Shown in pieces: positions 11,466 to 21,930 of a DNA stretch of 23,633 bases. Within the stretch, counting starts at the first letter, position 1, and every line of letters starts with the position of its first letter. The stretch covers positions 1-23,633 of the forward strand of contig JBNGIS010018523.1 in NCBI GenBank assembly GCA_049999725.1, given 5' to 3'. The position numbers were made by a program, and so were the translations under genes. Origin of the DNA: Haplomitrium mnioides. Its lineage: Eukaryota > Marchantiophyta > Haplomitriopsida > Calobryales. The notes under the pieces were generated by a model that was given only the letters and a program-made list of their open reading frames with translations, ran no database searches and had not been told where the DNA came from.

Positions 11466-14400
11466 GATTTCTATTTTTAGACATTTAGAGTTTTTTGTCT
11501 TTTGGTGCCTTAGTATATATGGACATGTACTCTCATTGAAAGGTTATCTTTTGATGTCTCTCATATATGAACCAAGAGGAAAGCTGAGGTATTGCAGCTC
11601 TTGGAGTAGCGTGCATTCTCTGTGAGCAAAGGTGCGTTGAAGAAATTGGATTCTTGATGCGTGAAGAAAAATTTGCAACAACATTTTTGGTTCGTTTTCT
11701 TGGTTGTTGCAATAGATTTTGCAAAAGAAAAACCTGCTACGGGGTTGTTTGCAATTTTTTTTGAAGCATTTGATCAAGAAAAGTTGTTGGTTGGTCATTT
11801 GTTGAGTAACAAAATATTTCCAAGCATCGTTCAAGTGAATCGAGGCACTTTTTGTACAAGCGGGAAATTTCTTCTAAGGAAGCTTTTTGGGTCGAAAATC
11901 CTGGCGAAAGAAGGCAAAAGGCAACATTGTGATTCTTCTGGTGGATTGAAGTAAAAAAGAAATGTTTAAGGTTTCTTTGAAGTTCACTTGCTACTCAAGA
12001 AGAAGTTGTGAAATTTGTGAGTAGGCTTCTTTGTGGTATTCTTGTATGCAACAAAGGTTTTGTCGAGCATAGAAATTTGCAAGGCTTTGTCGAGCAGGAA
12101 GCGTCAAGAAACATCAATATGGATCTCAATAAGCATGGACAACTAAAGCCCATTTCAATTTCCAATGCATTCAGAGTGAAGGCAGGTTTTGCGAGAGTCT
12201 CGTAGCACTCTCTGGAAGAAATTGCGATGTGTTGCAAATGTAAGGAAGGTTGCAACCTTCACGTTTGCTTCTACTACCTTGATTGCTTCATCAGATGTGG
12301 TGGAGGGAGTTCTTTGAGCAGGGTGTTGTCAAGTCATTATTGCAGAAAAATGCAAAAAAGCAAACTCAAAAGTCATAGAAACACAAGTTGCGGTTTTAAA
12401 GGAGGGATTCTTTCAAGAAAGTTTTCTATGGGCTTAGAAACTTGTTGAAAGGAAGCTCAACAAGCAACCCTTATTGCTCTCATATTGATCAAGTAGTGGC
12501 AACAATCTCTTCATTGAAGAGAATCATGTAGCCGACATTTTATTTATGCTCATTTTTCATTAACATACATATGTGGACTAATTTGGAGGTGTTTAGACAT
12601 TCTTCCTCAAGAATCCTTCTCAATTTTGGCTGTAGAAAATCCAAAACGCATGCTATAGGATTTGTGTGCGCGAAGGTTTTGGCAAGTAGAACCCTTGCAA
12701 ATTCTTGTCTCTATCTAAATGTTTGACATTTGATAGAAGCAGATTTCGTCTGAGAATTGCAAGAGGGCAAGATTTCCTCTGAAAATTATTTGTTGTAGAA
12801 GTCAATTCATTTTCAAAGGCAATTTTCAGTTCCTTTTGCCAAATTGAGTCTTGAAGACCACAAAAAAAAGCCTTTGTTGTGGTAGAAGGATCCTTGGGAT
12901 GCATGGATTTCTAAATTCAATTAATGTTGCAAGGGATCAGTGGGCTCAAAGGAATAGCTCTTGAAGAAGTTTTAGAGAAAGGCTGAATCTGAATAGAAAA
13001 GAGGTTTAGAAGTGATGTTGAAGTGCTTTGAGTCTTGATTTTAGCAATTGCATAGTCCCTTCCGAGAGTTCACTTTGTTCAAGTTGTAAGAGCCAAAGAT
13101 TCTCATGAGAACATAACTTCCAGAAGAACTTCACACTGCTTATTTGCAAGGGATTTAGTTGGTGCTTGGAATAGAGCAAAGACTCAACCAGTATAGGACC
13201 ATAATACAAATGTGTATTGTTGGTTCGTTCATCAGATGGTTAGATTGAGATAGGGGTATTGTTGAAATTGGTTTTTGCACCTGTGGTTCTTATTGTAGCA
13301 AATCATCCAACCACTCTGTCACTATTTTTTTAGCTACTTGTTTCTTCATCAATGAGCAATATAGATTGTCAAGTAGGAGCAATCGTCATTGCAGAGGCTA
13401 CCCTAGTTCATTTGTCCAGCATATCAATCCTTTTAAAATCATTTTAGGAATTTGTTCCAGTAAGAACAAGAAGAGAAAGCTTTGTATCAAAGCATCATTT
13501 TCTCTTGTGGAGTTGTTGCATTGTTTTGATTGCATTTTGACAGGTTGAGAACCTTGGGCTCAGAGCAACAAACAGTCTATTCTGGAGCAATTGGCTGGTA
13601 TACAGAAGAACGAGGACTTTGCATTGCTAATTCTTGCTACAAAAGATTAGCAAGATGTAAGGTTGATATTCTAAGAAGTCTATTTCCAATTGTGTCCATC
13701 AAGCTCTGAAATCTGCTTTGAAGTAGGCTCTGTTCTGAGATGAAGTTAAGCTATAGCACAACCAGGCTTTGGTATGTTCTACAGTAACTGGCTGAATCAG
13801 AGAGCTTGCATTGACGCAAAGGTCAACTAGTGTGATGCAAAGCCCATGCTTTGGCTTGTAATTTTGGCAAGAATGGTAAATCATTGTCAAGCAGGGCTCA
13901 AGTTTTACAAGGCAAGAGAGTTGATAACATTGTGTTGAGAAAGAAGATAAGACAAAATACTACATAAGAGAGTGCGCTATTTTGAGGGTGACAAGACAGC
14001 CTTGAGCTGACTTGAAAGAGAGCCATACTCTGTCTATAGGTGAGAGGTTCAAAAGAGACCTGCTGCCATAAGTTTTTTTTCAACACAAAGCAAGGGTAAT
14101 TGAACACTAATCAGAATAAAAACTGAATTTTTGGAGAAAAAAAAACATTTTCTGACTTCAAAGAGATGCTCAGCTAACCCTCCAATGAGCGGTGCAAGGG
14201 TTGTAGGAGCCCACCAACACACTCCCATGGCGGAGGCTATCTAGAAGCCCCGACTTTTGTTGAAGTGAAGCATGAAAGTCTGAAAACTTGTTTCCAGAAA
14301 ACCAAAGATTGGTCTTTAGTGCTCACCAGAAGAGCGACAAAATTCTATTCTGATTTTTTTTCCAATTTGTTTCTAAGTTGAGAAGAAGACCAATCAATAG

Positions 14401-15375
14401 GATTAGCAAGCAAAGTGTACCTTGTCCATAGGAGAATAAAGGGTCACTTGTGCTGATTTGCGTATTTCAGCCGACTTGTGGGCAAAACATCAGTTACTTT
14501 GATCCAGAAACAAGCTACTCAAAAGAAGAAATTTTTTGTTATAGGAAAAATGTGGTTTGTGAGCTCAAAAATAGAGAAAATAAGGTTATTTTCTTAAAAC
14601 AAAAAGTACATGAGTTTTTGAGCTTCATTTTTTGCCGTTTTAACAAGGATGATAGAGTGAGAGTCAGTTTCATTATGCAAAATCAAAAAATATTCTAAAT
14701 TTTTATGAAAATATTAGAAATCTTGAAATCAATGAAAAGTATACATTTATGGTAAGTTTTCACAAGAAACTTTTATTTAATATTTATTACAATTTGAAGC
14801 CCAAAAATTGAAATACATGTTTAAACAAACTATTTTGAAATATGTTTGGTTGCACAAACTCTATGCGCACATAAACATGATGCTCTTTGAAACTTATTTT
14901 TTGGAAAAAAAAGTTAGAAAACATGAGGAAAACACCTAAGCGGACTAGAAGTCAAGGGAATGAGTTTGCAATCATAGATATAGAAATCAACAAAACAAAA
15001 CATTGCATGAATTTAGAAGACCTATTTTCAAGTTCAAGTAAGAAAGAAGCTTTCATTTATAGTTGAAAATCCATGCACGCAAAAGTCAAGGTGGGCATGA
15101 AAAAAACGTTTCATCATTTAAAAATGTTTTGTAATTTAGAGAAACATGTACATACAAGAGTCATATTCAGATTCAAAAAGGCAGTGGCTTAGAAAATTGA
15201 ATTAAGAGTGTAAACAAGAAACATTTCCAAGTATTTGACTAGATTGTACCAAACAAAGGTTTCGAGTTGTACAAAAAAGTCTTTGACCAATGTAGAATCT
15301 AAGTTCTAACCGGTAGTCTTTGTATCTAGAAGCTTGAGGGTTGTATATGAGAAAGAGAACGTGTGGAAGGCTTGG
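11466..15375. other. Long unassigned stretch without recognisable genes
   Basis: Frames of 60-97 codons occur on both strands (for example 11661-11954 plus, 12653-12904 minus, 14450-14698 plus), but none shows a known domain. I looked for retroelement landmarks (reverse transcriptase YxDD, integrase zinc finger, tRNA primer-binding site, TG..CA LTR ends) and found none I could defend. An isolated TGCGCACA motif near 14864 is the first trace of the palindrome family that dominates the region further right. Confidence 0.5.
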
Positions 15376-15482
15376 ACTTCCACCCCAAAGTCTGTGCGCA
15401 TAGGAATCCAAGCTCAACATTTGAGCACTCCACCCCAAAGTCTATGCGTGCATGGGAATCCAACCTCACCATCTGAAAACTC
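15376..15482. repeat. Tandem pair carrying the TGCG(C/T)GCAT motif
   Basis: Two copies of CACCCCAAAGTCTNTGCG begin at 15381 and 15431 (period 50) and stay similar through GGAATCCA and CTCA. The second keeps TATGCGTGCATG, a near-palindrome related to the ATGCGCGCAT arrays further right. Looser echoes (AAAGTCTATGTGCTCAT near 15565 and GTACGCATGCTAAAG near 15642) extend the decayed array to about 15660. Confidence 0.65.
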
Positions 15483-16078
15483 TACAACAAAGACTATCAA
15501 GAATCTAAGTTTTAGGTTCCGCACAAAATTTTTTGCACACACAACATTTTGATATACGAATCAAAGTCTATGTGCTCATAAGGTTCAGACTTCTACAATC
15601 GATGATACATGTGCTAAAGATTCTACTTTTTGCAACAAACTGTACGCATGCTAAAGATTTTATTTTTTGATTCAAAATCTAAAAGTAAAACCACTAGAAA
15701 TCTAAGTCAAAGCGCGCCAAAGGTTTTCAGTTTTATATCAAAGTCTTTACAAGCAAAAGATAAGTAGTCAATTTTGGCAAATGCTTTAGCAATACAACAA
15801 CCTTAAACTCTTCTAGCAAGCACTAAAAATGGAAACAACATACTTACATTTTCTATAAGAAAATATTTTACAAACCAAATGAAAATATTAACTAAAGATT
15901 CACGTTTCATTTACAAAGAATAACATTCAACTTAGAATGATTTACACTTAAAAGTTCAAGGTGGCAGATAAATTCAACAAGTTCCTTCAAAACATTCTCA
16001 CATACTTTTAAAAAGTAATAATTTTAAATTACAATATAATTGAAAGCACACAATATACAATTAAACTTTGAAATTACT
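15483..16078. other. Unassigned AT-rich stretch
   Basis: No gene is recognised. It contains only decayed echoes of the palindrome family (to about 15660) and AT-rich sequence that could be 3' flank of the minus-strand relic ending at 16079. Confidence 0.4.
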
Positions 16079-16440
16079 TTAGTCACTCATCTTGACTTCT
16101 TCGTATTCAGCTTCAAAAGATTCATCAAGATTTACTTGATCTATCTTAGTGTTAATAACAGTGATTAAATCTCTTTCAAACATATCAAGATTACTTTTTT
16201 TTGGTCTTTTGTACTAAAATAGATTTGATTTAATGGTAGTTAGAGTGGTTTTACTCAATTGGGTTTTTTTAGGTTAAGAAGAAAATCAAAAGACAAAATC
16301 GTGATTTGTGTCGTATCAAGTATATTAATATGTAACTTGGACTTGAGTTTCCCTTTTGTTGTTGCTATTTTGTCTGGGAAGTATTGTCTACAAAATGCAT
16401 CCTTTGCCTCACAAGCAAACTATACAACTGCTACTTTGAG
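16079..16440 (-). pseudogene. Relic 3' coding segment of unknown function
   Basis: The minus strand reads as protein for about 50 codons from near 16418 (FACEAKDAFCRQYFPDKIAT, then KGKLKSKLHINILDTTQITI). After a frameshift near 16260 it continues in one frame (TQLSKTTLTTIKSNLF, then YKRPKKSNLDMFERDLITVI). It reaches an acidic end (NLDESFEAEYEEVKMSD) with TAA at 16081-16079. In-frame TAGs sit before FACE and before YKRP. The run of charged residues and a natural-looking terminus suggest a former gene's last exon. I do not recognise it. It is in the same orientation as the methyltransferase pseudogene and could be a related or companion gene. Confidence 0.4.
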
Positions 16441-17033
16441 CTAGGAACCGCTACTATGTTCTTGTTTCATTTTTTGCTCTCAAAAACCAAATTTGAAATT
16501 TTAGTATTTAAAATCATGATTTTGACAATAATAATGCTCATTTGCAAAAAATATCTAATTTTATGCATCAAAATTGCCTGATTCAAGTTCATAATGTATT
16601 GAAAACAAATCTTCTTATGAGAATATTATCAAATTTGCTTTCATAATTTTTTCCTTAAAAAGCACGAGCATTACCGAACAAAAAATATGCAAAACATAAA
16701 CCACGTTTGTTGTTAAATATTTTCAAAACTACCCATGATGTGAGTAATTTCAAAATTTGATGAAAATAATCAATTTTTTTTCAGAAACAAATTAAATCAA
16801 AAAAATGCTTAAGCGTGAAAGAACTTTGAACTGTAGTCTTAAAGCTTATGCACGTAGAGTTTGTTCAAGCAACTTTGCACTTGGAATGCTACAGCCCAGA
16901 CATAGGTGGAATGTTGAGGTTGTCATGTGTAGGAACTTGTAACTAGATCCCAAATGTTTAGGCAGAAGAAGATTATTATCGAAGCGAATTGTGAAAAGAC
17001 TGATAAAGCCAAGACGCGCTTGAACAACTAAAG
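16441..17033. other. Unassigned stretch
   Basis: No gene is recognised. The minus frame at 16846-17103 runs through the palindromic repeats at its right end and is not convincing as coding. The region may be intron or upstream sequence of the relic ending at 16079. Confidence 0.4.
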
Positions 17034-17105
17034 TCCATGCGCGCATGGTTGACTTGAAGCCCACGTGAGCTTGAACAACTAAAACCAATGGACGTATGGA
17101 CAACT
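17034..17105. repeat. Small array of GCGCGC palindromes
   Basis: A perfect 14-bp palindrome CCATGCGCGCATGG lies at 17035-17048, inside the repeated frame GAACAACTAAAGTCCATGCG. Decayed copies follow (GAACAACTAAAACCAATGG with ACGTATGG near 17087). An earlier GAACAACTAAAG copy starts near 17022. The unit is about 44 bp. It lies about 240 bp beyond the 3' end of the methyltransferase pseudogene. Confidence 0.7.
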
Positions 17106-17318
17106 AGAGCCTAAGCAAACATGGACTGTTGAATAATTGGACGCAGGGACCTTCCATGCAAGCATAGACTTTGTTGCTAATTTGAATTAAAACAAATATG
17201 TTTTGTTCAAAAATAGCTTTATAGAACAAACTGAATCATGAAGAAAATGCATAAAAATTTGGATTTGGAATACAACAAGTAAATAAACAAATCAAATAAC
17301 ATTTTGTGAGAAAAATAC

Positions 17319-17324
17319 TTTATT
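17319..17324 (-). promoter_or_regulatory. Poly(A) signal AATAAA of the methyltransferase pseudogene
   Basis: AATAAA on the minus strand starts 22 bases after the TAG stop at 17348-17346, within an AT-rich 3' region. It is consistent with the plant near-upstream element for polyadenylation. Confidence 0.5.
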
Positions 17325-18757
17325 ATATAATAAAATAACATCAGTCTAAGTTGCAGCCCTATCCTCTTCAGGAGAAACAATGTCATCAAAATCTAATGCC
17401 AGAGAAGGTTCAGCATCTACAGCTCAAAGAGAGTCATGTCGATACTTTCTAGTCTCAAAAATCGCACTAGAATCACTAGAAGCACCTGTAGTTCCAAGAG
17501 GAATAGGCTTCTTGTGGTACGCATATACTATCTAAGACTCAGTCACATCAGATGGCAAAAAAGCCATCGTCAAAACTCTTTGAGGAATATAGATAGATTG
17601 ATGTCCATCATATTCCGTTGCGATGCAAATTTGCATCTGCTTTAAAGCACAGATAAGGCCTGTGTCGGACCCAAAGCAAAGATCTAAAATCCAATCTTGC
17701 TTTGTTGTTGAATGATCATTAAAAAAATTATACAAAGCTTGAGGTTTTTGGTAAACATTCACAAGAGCATCATCTCCTTGATGTTTAAGTTTTGCCGACA
17801 TAGTCGAGCAACTGAAAACACTTTGCATGATTTGCCAAGGTTGCCCGCTTGCATTATTCGATTGCAAGTTGAACAACTTCATGCTACACTTGCCCTCTTT
17901 TGTCTTGTAGCCCATAGTCTAGTACTCATGGATGTGAGCGATTTTGGGACCACCCAAATGATGAATATTACTTTTGTCCATATAATGACAAAAATAAACA
18001 TATAAGAAAAACAAAAAAAAGAAAGGAAAAAATTAAAATCATAAACTATCAGATGAAAAAACAAAATGCAACTTACAAGAGGTCATGGCCGGTTGCACAT
18101 CAAACCTCCAATAAAGCATCCTCGCTAGTGCCAAACTATTGCAAAGAGTGGATAATGACAAAAGAGCAAAACTTGAAAGTAGTAACTGCCGCAAAAGAAG
18201 AAACCATATCAAAAATATCATCCTTCAAGAAGGGTTCCGAATCATCATGCTTACATTCTTTAAGGTTGTAACCATAAGGAATGTCAACAATAACTAAAGT
18301 GAAACATCTTGGTTTCACAAAACTCTTGAACTATCGAGCATTAGACTCCCCGTAGACTTGATAATATACCACGTTGAGTCCATCGATATAGGACATTAAG
18401 TCCTCATCTTGCTCATCAGACCCTCCTTTGGTTGAGAGGGCAGCAACCTCATTTAGCTGTCTTGCTTTCCACTCTCTTGCTTTATGGCAATGGAGCATAA
18501 AAGCAAGAGGGAAGGAGACAAGTGTCAGGGCTTGATCTTCAACGGTGGGGGCATCTTCGACTCCTATTTTCTTTCGACTTTTGGCAGCATCCGTTTATTT
18601 CTTGGCAAGCTGCCACTTGAAAAATTTATAGCCATATAAAAAAAAGCACAGAAGCAAGTTAGACTAAACCAGAAAGCAAAACTTTGAATAAATTACAAGG
18701 GAAGATTAAGTTGCCATAAGCACAAGGACTTGAGAGACTTTGATCACGTGACTCAAT

Positions 18758-18777
18758 AGTCCATATGCGCATAGACT
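18758..18777. repeat. Single palindromic motif in intron 2
   Basis: AGTCCATATGCGCATAGACT is an imperfect copy of the palindrome family, placed inside intron 2 (18844-18616) of the methyltransferase pseudogene. It matches the units of the intron 1 array in its arms (AGTC..GACT). Confidence 0.7.
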
Positions 18778-20397
18778 CTTAAACCTTCTAAAGAAAACTA
18801 AAAAAATTTGAAAAATTAGCATTGAAAAAAGAAAAAACACTTACCAACAATTTCTCAAAACTAGAATACAATGTTGACATATAAGACTCTTTGGTGTGGA
18901 TAGGATACTCCATCCTTATTTCCTCCCAAGATTTGCAATAAACCTCCAAACAAAAAAACTTTCCCATCATTGTCAAAACTCTATGCCTCTCCAATTTGCC
19001 AGACATCTCCTCGATCAAAAGCTCTTCAGCTTCAACACGTTTCCGAGAAGAGATTTTGATTTCATCAGGAAGACCTTGAAGGGACCTCCAAGGTGTCCAC
19101 TTTATATCCTCTAATCTCAAGGAACCTTTGGCCTTCGAATCCTAGCCCTTGATGGTGTTCTTCTTGCATGTTGTGAAAATACTCTGTTGTAAATGCCAGA
19201 GCTCACCACTTCGAAATGCAAGATGGAACCAATTGTTATAAGAAGTCTCTATCTTCTCAAGAGTCGACTTTGACTTTATCTCCAAGATCTCCAACATCAA
19301 CTCTCTTTTAATTTCAAGGATGACACCATTCCACTCTTCACAAACCTTTGATGCCAATATTCGACCTTTTGAATTGAGGTCATTTCTAACCTGTATCTTT
19401 GGTCGTAATTGTCATCCGCTGCAAAAATACGAGCATTTGTTGGAGTGAGACCCACGTACACATAACAATTGGAGAGCAACAACACTGGATTCTTCGCTCT
19501 ATATTTGGTGATCAAAAGCTGCCTTGCCGGCAGCACTGTGATTGCCTCCAGCAATCTCGTACCAATACTTGTCAGGGTTCCTCATATCAAACTTTGACTT
19601 ATCTTTTAACCCGCACTTTGGGTTCACAACAACAATAAAACAAATTGTGCACATATTTATTTGTGAGCATTCTCTACGTAAGAAGCTCAACAAAGTCATC
19701 AACCTTCTAATCTAGAATGGCCCCTATTTGTCCATTCCAAGTTTTGGAAGGTTCAAATTCTCTAGCCGAATTGTTGTGGTTTCCTCTCGAACTCTTCATC
19801 GATGGATTGCAAATTCTCGAGTTTTATTTTTGTCTTCCTCAGACAGTGTCTGAGGGTCCACTTATTCTCTTTCTTGAAAAGTTCTTTACCCCTTGTGCAT
19901 TTGCCTTTTGACTCTTGATGTTTGAGCCAGCAGAGTGAGGCTCTACTCCCTCCTGTGAGTTGCTTAAAGATGTAGAAGAAGTAGCCATAGAAGATGACCT
20001 TGACGAACATAGGGAGGGTGCAACCTCCTCTTCAACAACTGGTGCCAGACATGCTTCTTCTTTGCGATTGCATGTTTCTTCTTTTTTGGAGCCTCCTCTT
20101 GCTCCACCGCCTTTCTCTTATTAGCAGCTAACGGTCCTCATGTTGCTGCCGCTAACATTGTTGCCACGCTTGGATGTGGCACTAATTGCGCAATGTGGAC
20201 TCTCTGCTTGGGCTTCAACAATTTGATGTTGATAGCCATCTTGATGAAGTCCCACTCGACACACTTTGCGTCCGGGTAGACATCAACAAAGTCCGTCAAG
20301 TATTGAATAAACTAAAAAACAAAATAAAAAAATGTTAACAAAAATCTACAAATGTTTATAAAAAGTAAAAAATTCTTAAACCTACAATCTAAGCTAT

Positions 20398-20875
20398 GAA
20401 GGACTCTAGAGTCTATGCGCACATTGACTCCATACTCCACGAATGCAAGGACTCCGACGTCAATGCGTGCATGGACTTTGGAGTCTATAAGTGCATGGAC
20501 TTCAGAGTCTAAGCATGCAGAGACTCCGAACTCTATGTGCGCATGAACTTCCTAGCATAAGAGCGCATTGTTTAGGAAGTCTATGTGCGCATAGAATTCT
20601 TATTCCAAAAGCACATTGACTATGGAGTCCATGCGCGCATGGACTCTCTACTCTATGCATGTAGGGACTCCGAACTCTATGCGTGCATGGACTCCCTAGT
20701 CCAATAGCGCATTGTTTAGAGAGTCTATACGCAAATAGACTCCCTAATTCAAGAGCACATTGACTATGGAGTCCATGCGCGCATGGACTCCCTACTCCGT
20801 GCCTGCATGGACTCTGGAGTCCATGCGCTCATAGACTCATGAGCCCATATGCGCATTGACTTCTGAGTCATTAGA
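20398..20875. repeat. Intron 1 array of GC-rich palindromes
   Basis: Roughly fifteen degenerate units occur in 470 bp, with the consensus GAGTCY, then ATGCGCGCAT, then RGACTC. Two units are perfect palindromes of at least 22 bp, at 20625-20646 and 20769-20790. Unit spacing varies from about 24 to 46 bp. A larger block is duplicated with a 144-bp period: GCGCATTGTTTAG starts at 20563 and again at 20707. Most unit differences are CG changed to TG or CA. The array fills most of intron 1 (20912-20312) of the methyltransferase pseudogene. Confidence 0.85.
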
Positions 20876-21282
20876 AAAAGGAATGAAATGAAAAATGAAT
20901 TTCAGATCTTACCTTGCCGTCGTCCTTGGCCGACTATAGATGTTTGGTGAAGATGTCTCTTCGATTTATCTCCGAAAAACAAAATTGTTTTCGAGAGGCA
21001 TTGTAAAGGGTGATGTTGTCTTGTGATTGCACAAGTAGCCCAATATGGGCTCGCTGTCCCTCTCTAATCATGGTGATTTGGACCAAAAAGCCCAGGTTAA
21101 AATTTTCACCTTCACCAGCAAAAAGATTAAGGTGTTGATCTATGTCTTTCATAAATCCACAATTTAGTAGCCAAGCCTAGTCTAATTTTTTTGGCTCTAG
21201 AACCTTGAGAACATCCAAATACCTATAAGGCTTTGGTTGAGCAAGTTTGGAAACATTGACATGTGATGCCATTTTTCCAAAA

Positions 21283-21852
21283 GTGGAAATATGTAGAATT
21301 TGGGGTCAAGAATCTGGTAAACAAAAGTTCCCAAAAAGAAATGGGCTGAAAATAGCAAAATAACAAGAAAATGCAAAACAACGATGACAAGAAAACAAAA
21401 ACCAGAAAGTGATCTCACGACAATGGAAAGAAACTTTCCATTATCGTTTTTTTTATACCTAAATGTCCCACCAAAAAATGATTAATGGACCTCTTGATAC
21501 GTAGGTTTGCGTGGTGCAAAAAAAAAGTTAGTATATAAATCACCGCTCATTTTCATCTTTCCAATTTCTTTTTTTCATTTTCTTTACAAAAAGTTCACAA
21601 TTTTTTTGTTTTGCAATATTTTTTGTAAAAACACTTATTTTAAGTAGGCCGTAAAATGGTGACAATATTTGTTAAAACTGTTTCTCTAAATAGTTGATTT
21701 CTAGTAAGCTCTATCAATGGCTGGAGTTTTTAAATGCAAGAAGGGGTTAGAATTCCAAGATTAATCTTCAAAAAAAAGTGTTGCTTTTAACCGACAGCTA
21801 GACACTTGTTCAAACTGCAATTCTTTGGAGTTGAGCGATGGACTACCAAAAG
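21283..21852. repeat. Left arm of a long inverted repeat (promoter/5' UTR of the pseudogene)
   Basis: The complement of 23047-23633 aligns along this whole stretch at roughly 75-80% identity by eye, with small indels. Exact blocks include AGTAAGCTCTATCAATGGCT near 21704 and a 34-base identity at 21819-21852 that marks the inner edge. Its outer edge runs to within about 10 bases of the ATG of the methyltransferase pseudogene, so the arm coincides with that gene's promoter and 5' untranslated region. Confidence 0.85.
21451..21457 (-). promoter_or_regulatory. TATA box of the methyltransferase pseudogene
   Basis: GGTATAAAA on the minus strand lies about 180 bp upstream of the ATG at 21272. It is kept in the opposite inverted-repeat arm (GGTATAAAAAG near 23463), whereas nearby bases differ. 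A second AT-rich motif, TTATATACTAAC, is also shared by both arms further upstream. Confidence 0.55.
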
Positions 21853-21930
21853 CATCAAGTGTGATGGTGAGTATATTGGGCAAAAGGATGGCTTTTGTTG
21901 AATCAGATATCTCTGCCTAGCAAGATTGAG

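Larger units (their letters stand above)
17346..21272 (-). pseudogene. ParB/Srx-like + beta-class DNA amino-methyltransferase pseudogene (4 exons)
   Basis: The ATG is at 21272. Exon 1 is 21272-20913 (360 nt, donor GTAAGA). Exon 2 is 20311-18845 (1467 nt, pyrimidine-rich acceptor TTTTTTAG, donor GTAAGT). Exon 3 is 18615-18077 (539 nt, donor GTAAGT). Exon 4 is 17970-17346 (625 nt). Exon phases match throughout, giving about 996 codons. A basic nuclear-localisation-like stretch (NKRKAVEQEEAPKKKK, about residues 184-199) precedes a serine-rich linker. A ParB/sulfiredoxin-like domain follows (YEIAGGNHS near 19549, then NCYVYVGLTPTNARIFAADD). Exon 3 carries TLVIVDIPYGYNL, a DPPY-type motif IV at 18285-18271. 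Exon 4 carries GGPKIAHIHEY, VYQKPQALYNFF and a degenerate motif I, DLCFGSDTG, at 17684-17658. This IV-before-I order defines beta-class N6-adenine/N4-cytosine methyltransferases. About 14 premature stops (mostly TAG) and frameshifts in exon 2 mark it as dead. Base specificity cannot be decided. Confidence 0.85.

Noticed and set aside
11466-14450. LTR retrotransposon remains
   Set aside because: Some stretches have the look of retroelement leader or LTR sequence, but I found no paired LTRs, primer-binding site, polypurine tract, or gag-pol motif.
14450-14698. Plus-strand open frame of 82 codons
   Set aside because: Single isolated frame in unassigned DNA with no motif, no supporting splice sites and no related sequence in the window.
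20398-20875. Intron 1 array considered as a CRISPR-like array
   Set aside because: Unit spacing is irregular (about 24-46 bp), there are no unique spacers of constant length, the units are degenerate, and the context is a spliced plant gene.
17346-21272. Methyltransferase as a functional gene with TAG read as glutamine, or rescued by U-to-C RNA editing
   Set aside because: TGA and TAA stops and several frameshifts in exon 2 are also present, motif I is damaged (GSDTG), and U-to-C editing is known from organelle transcripts whereas this region is nuclear in character.
17346-21272. Bacterial or phage contamination
   Set aside because: Three GT..AG introns with consistent phases, a TATA box and a poly(A) signal, plus plant transposon and plant gene fragments on the same contig, argue for a plant nuclear location.
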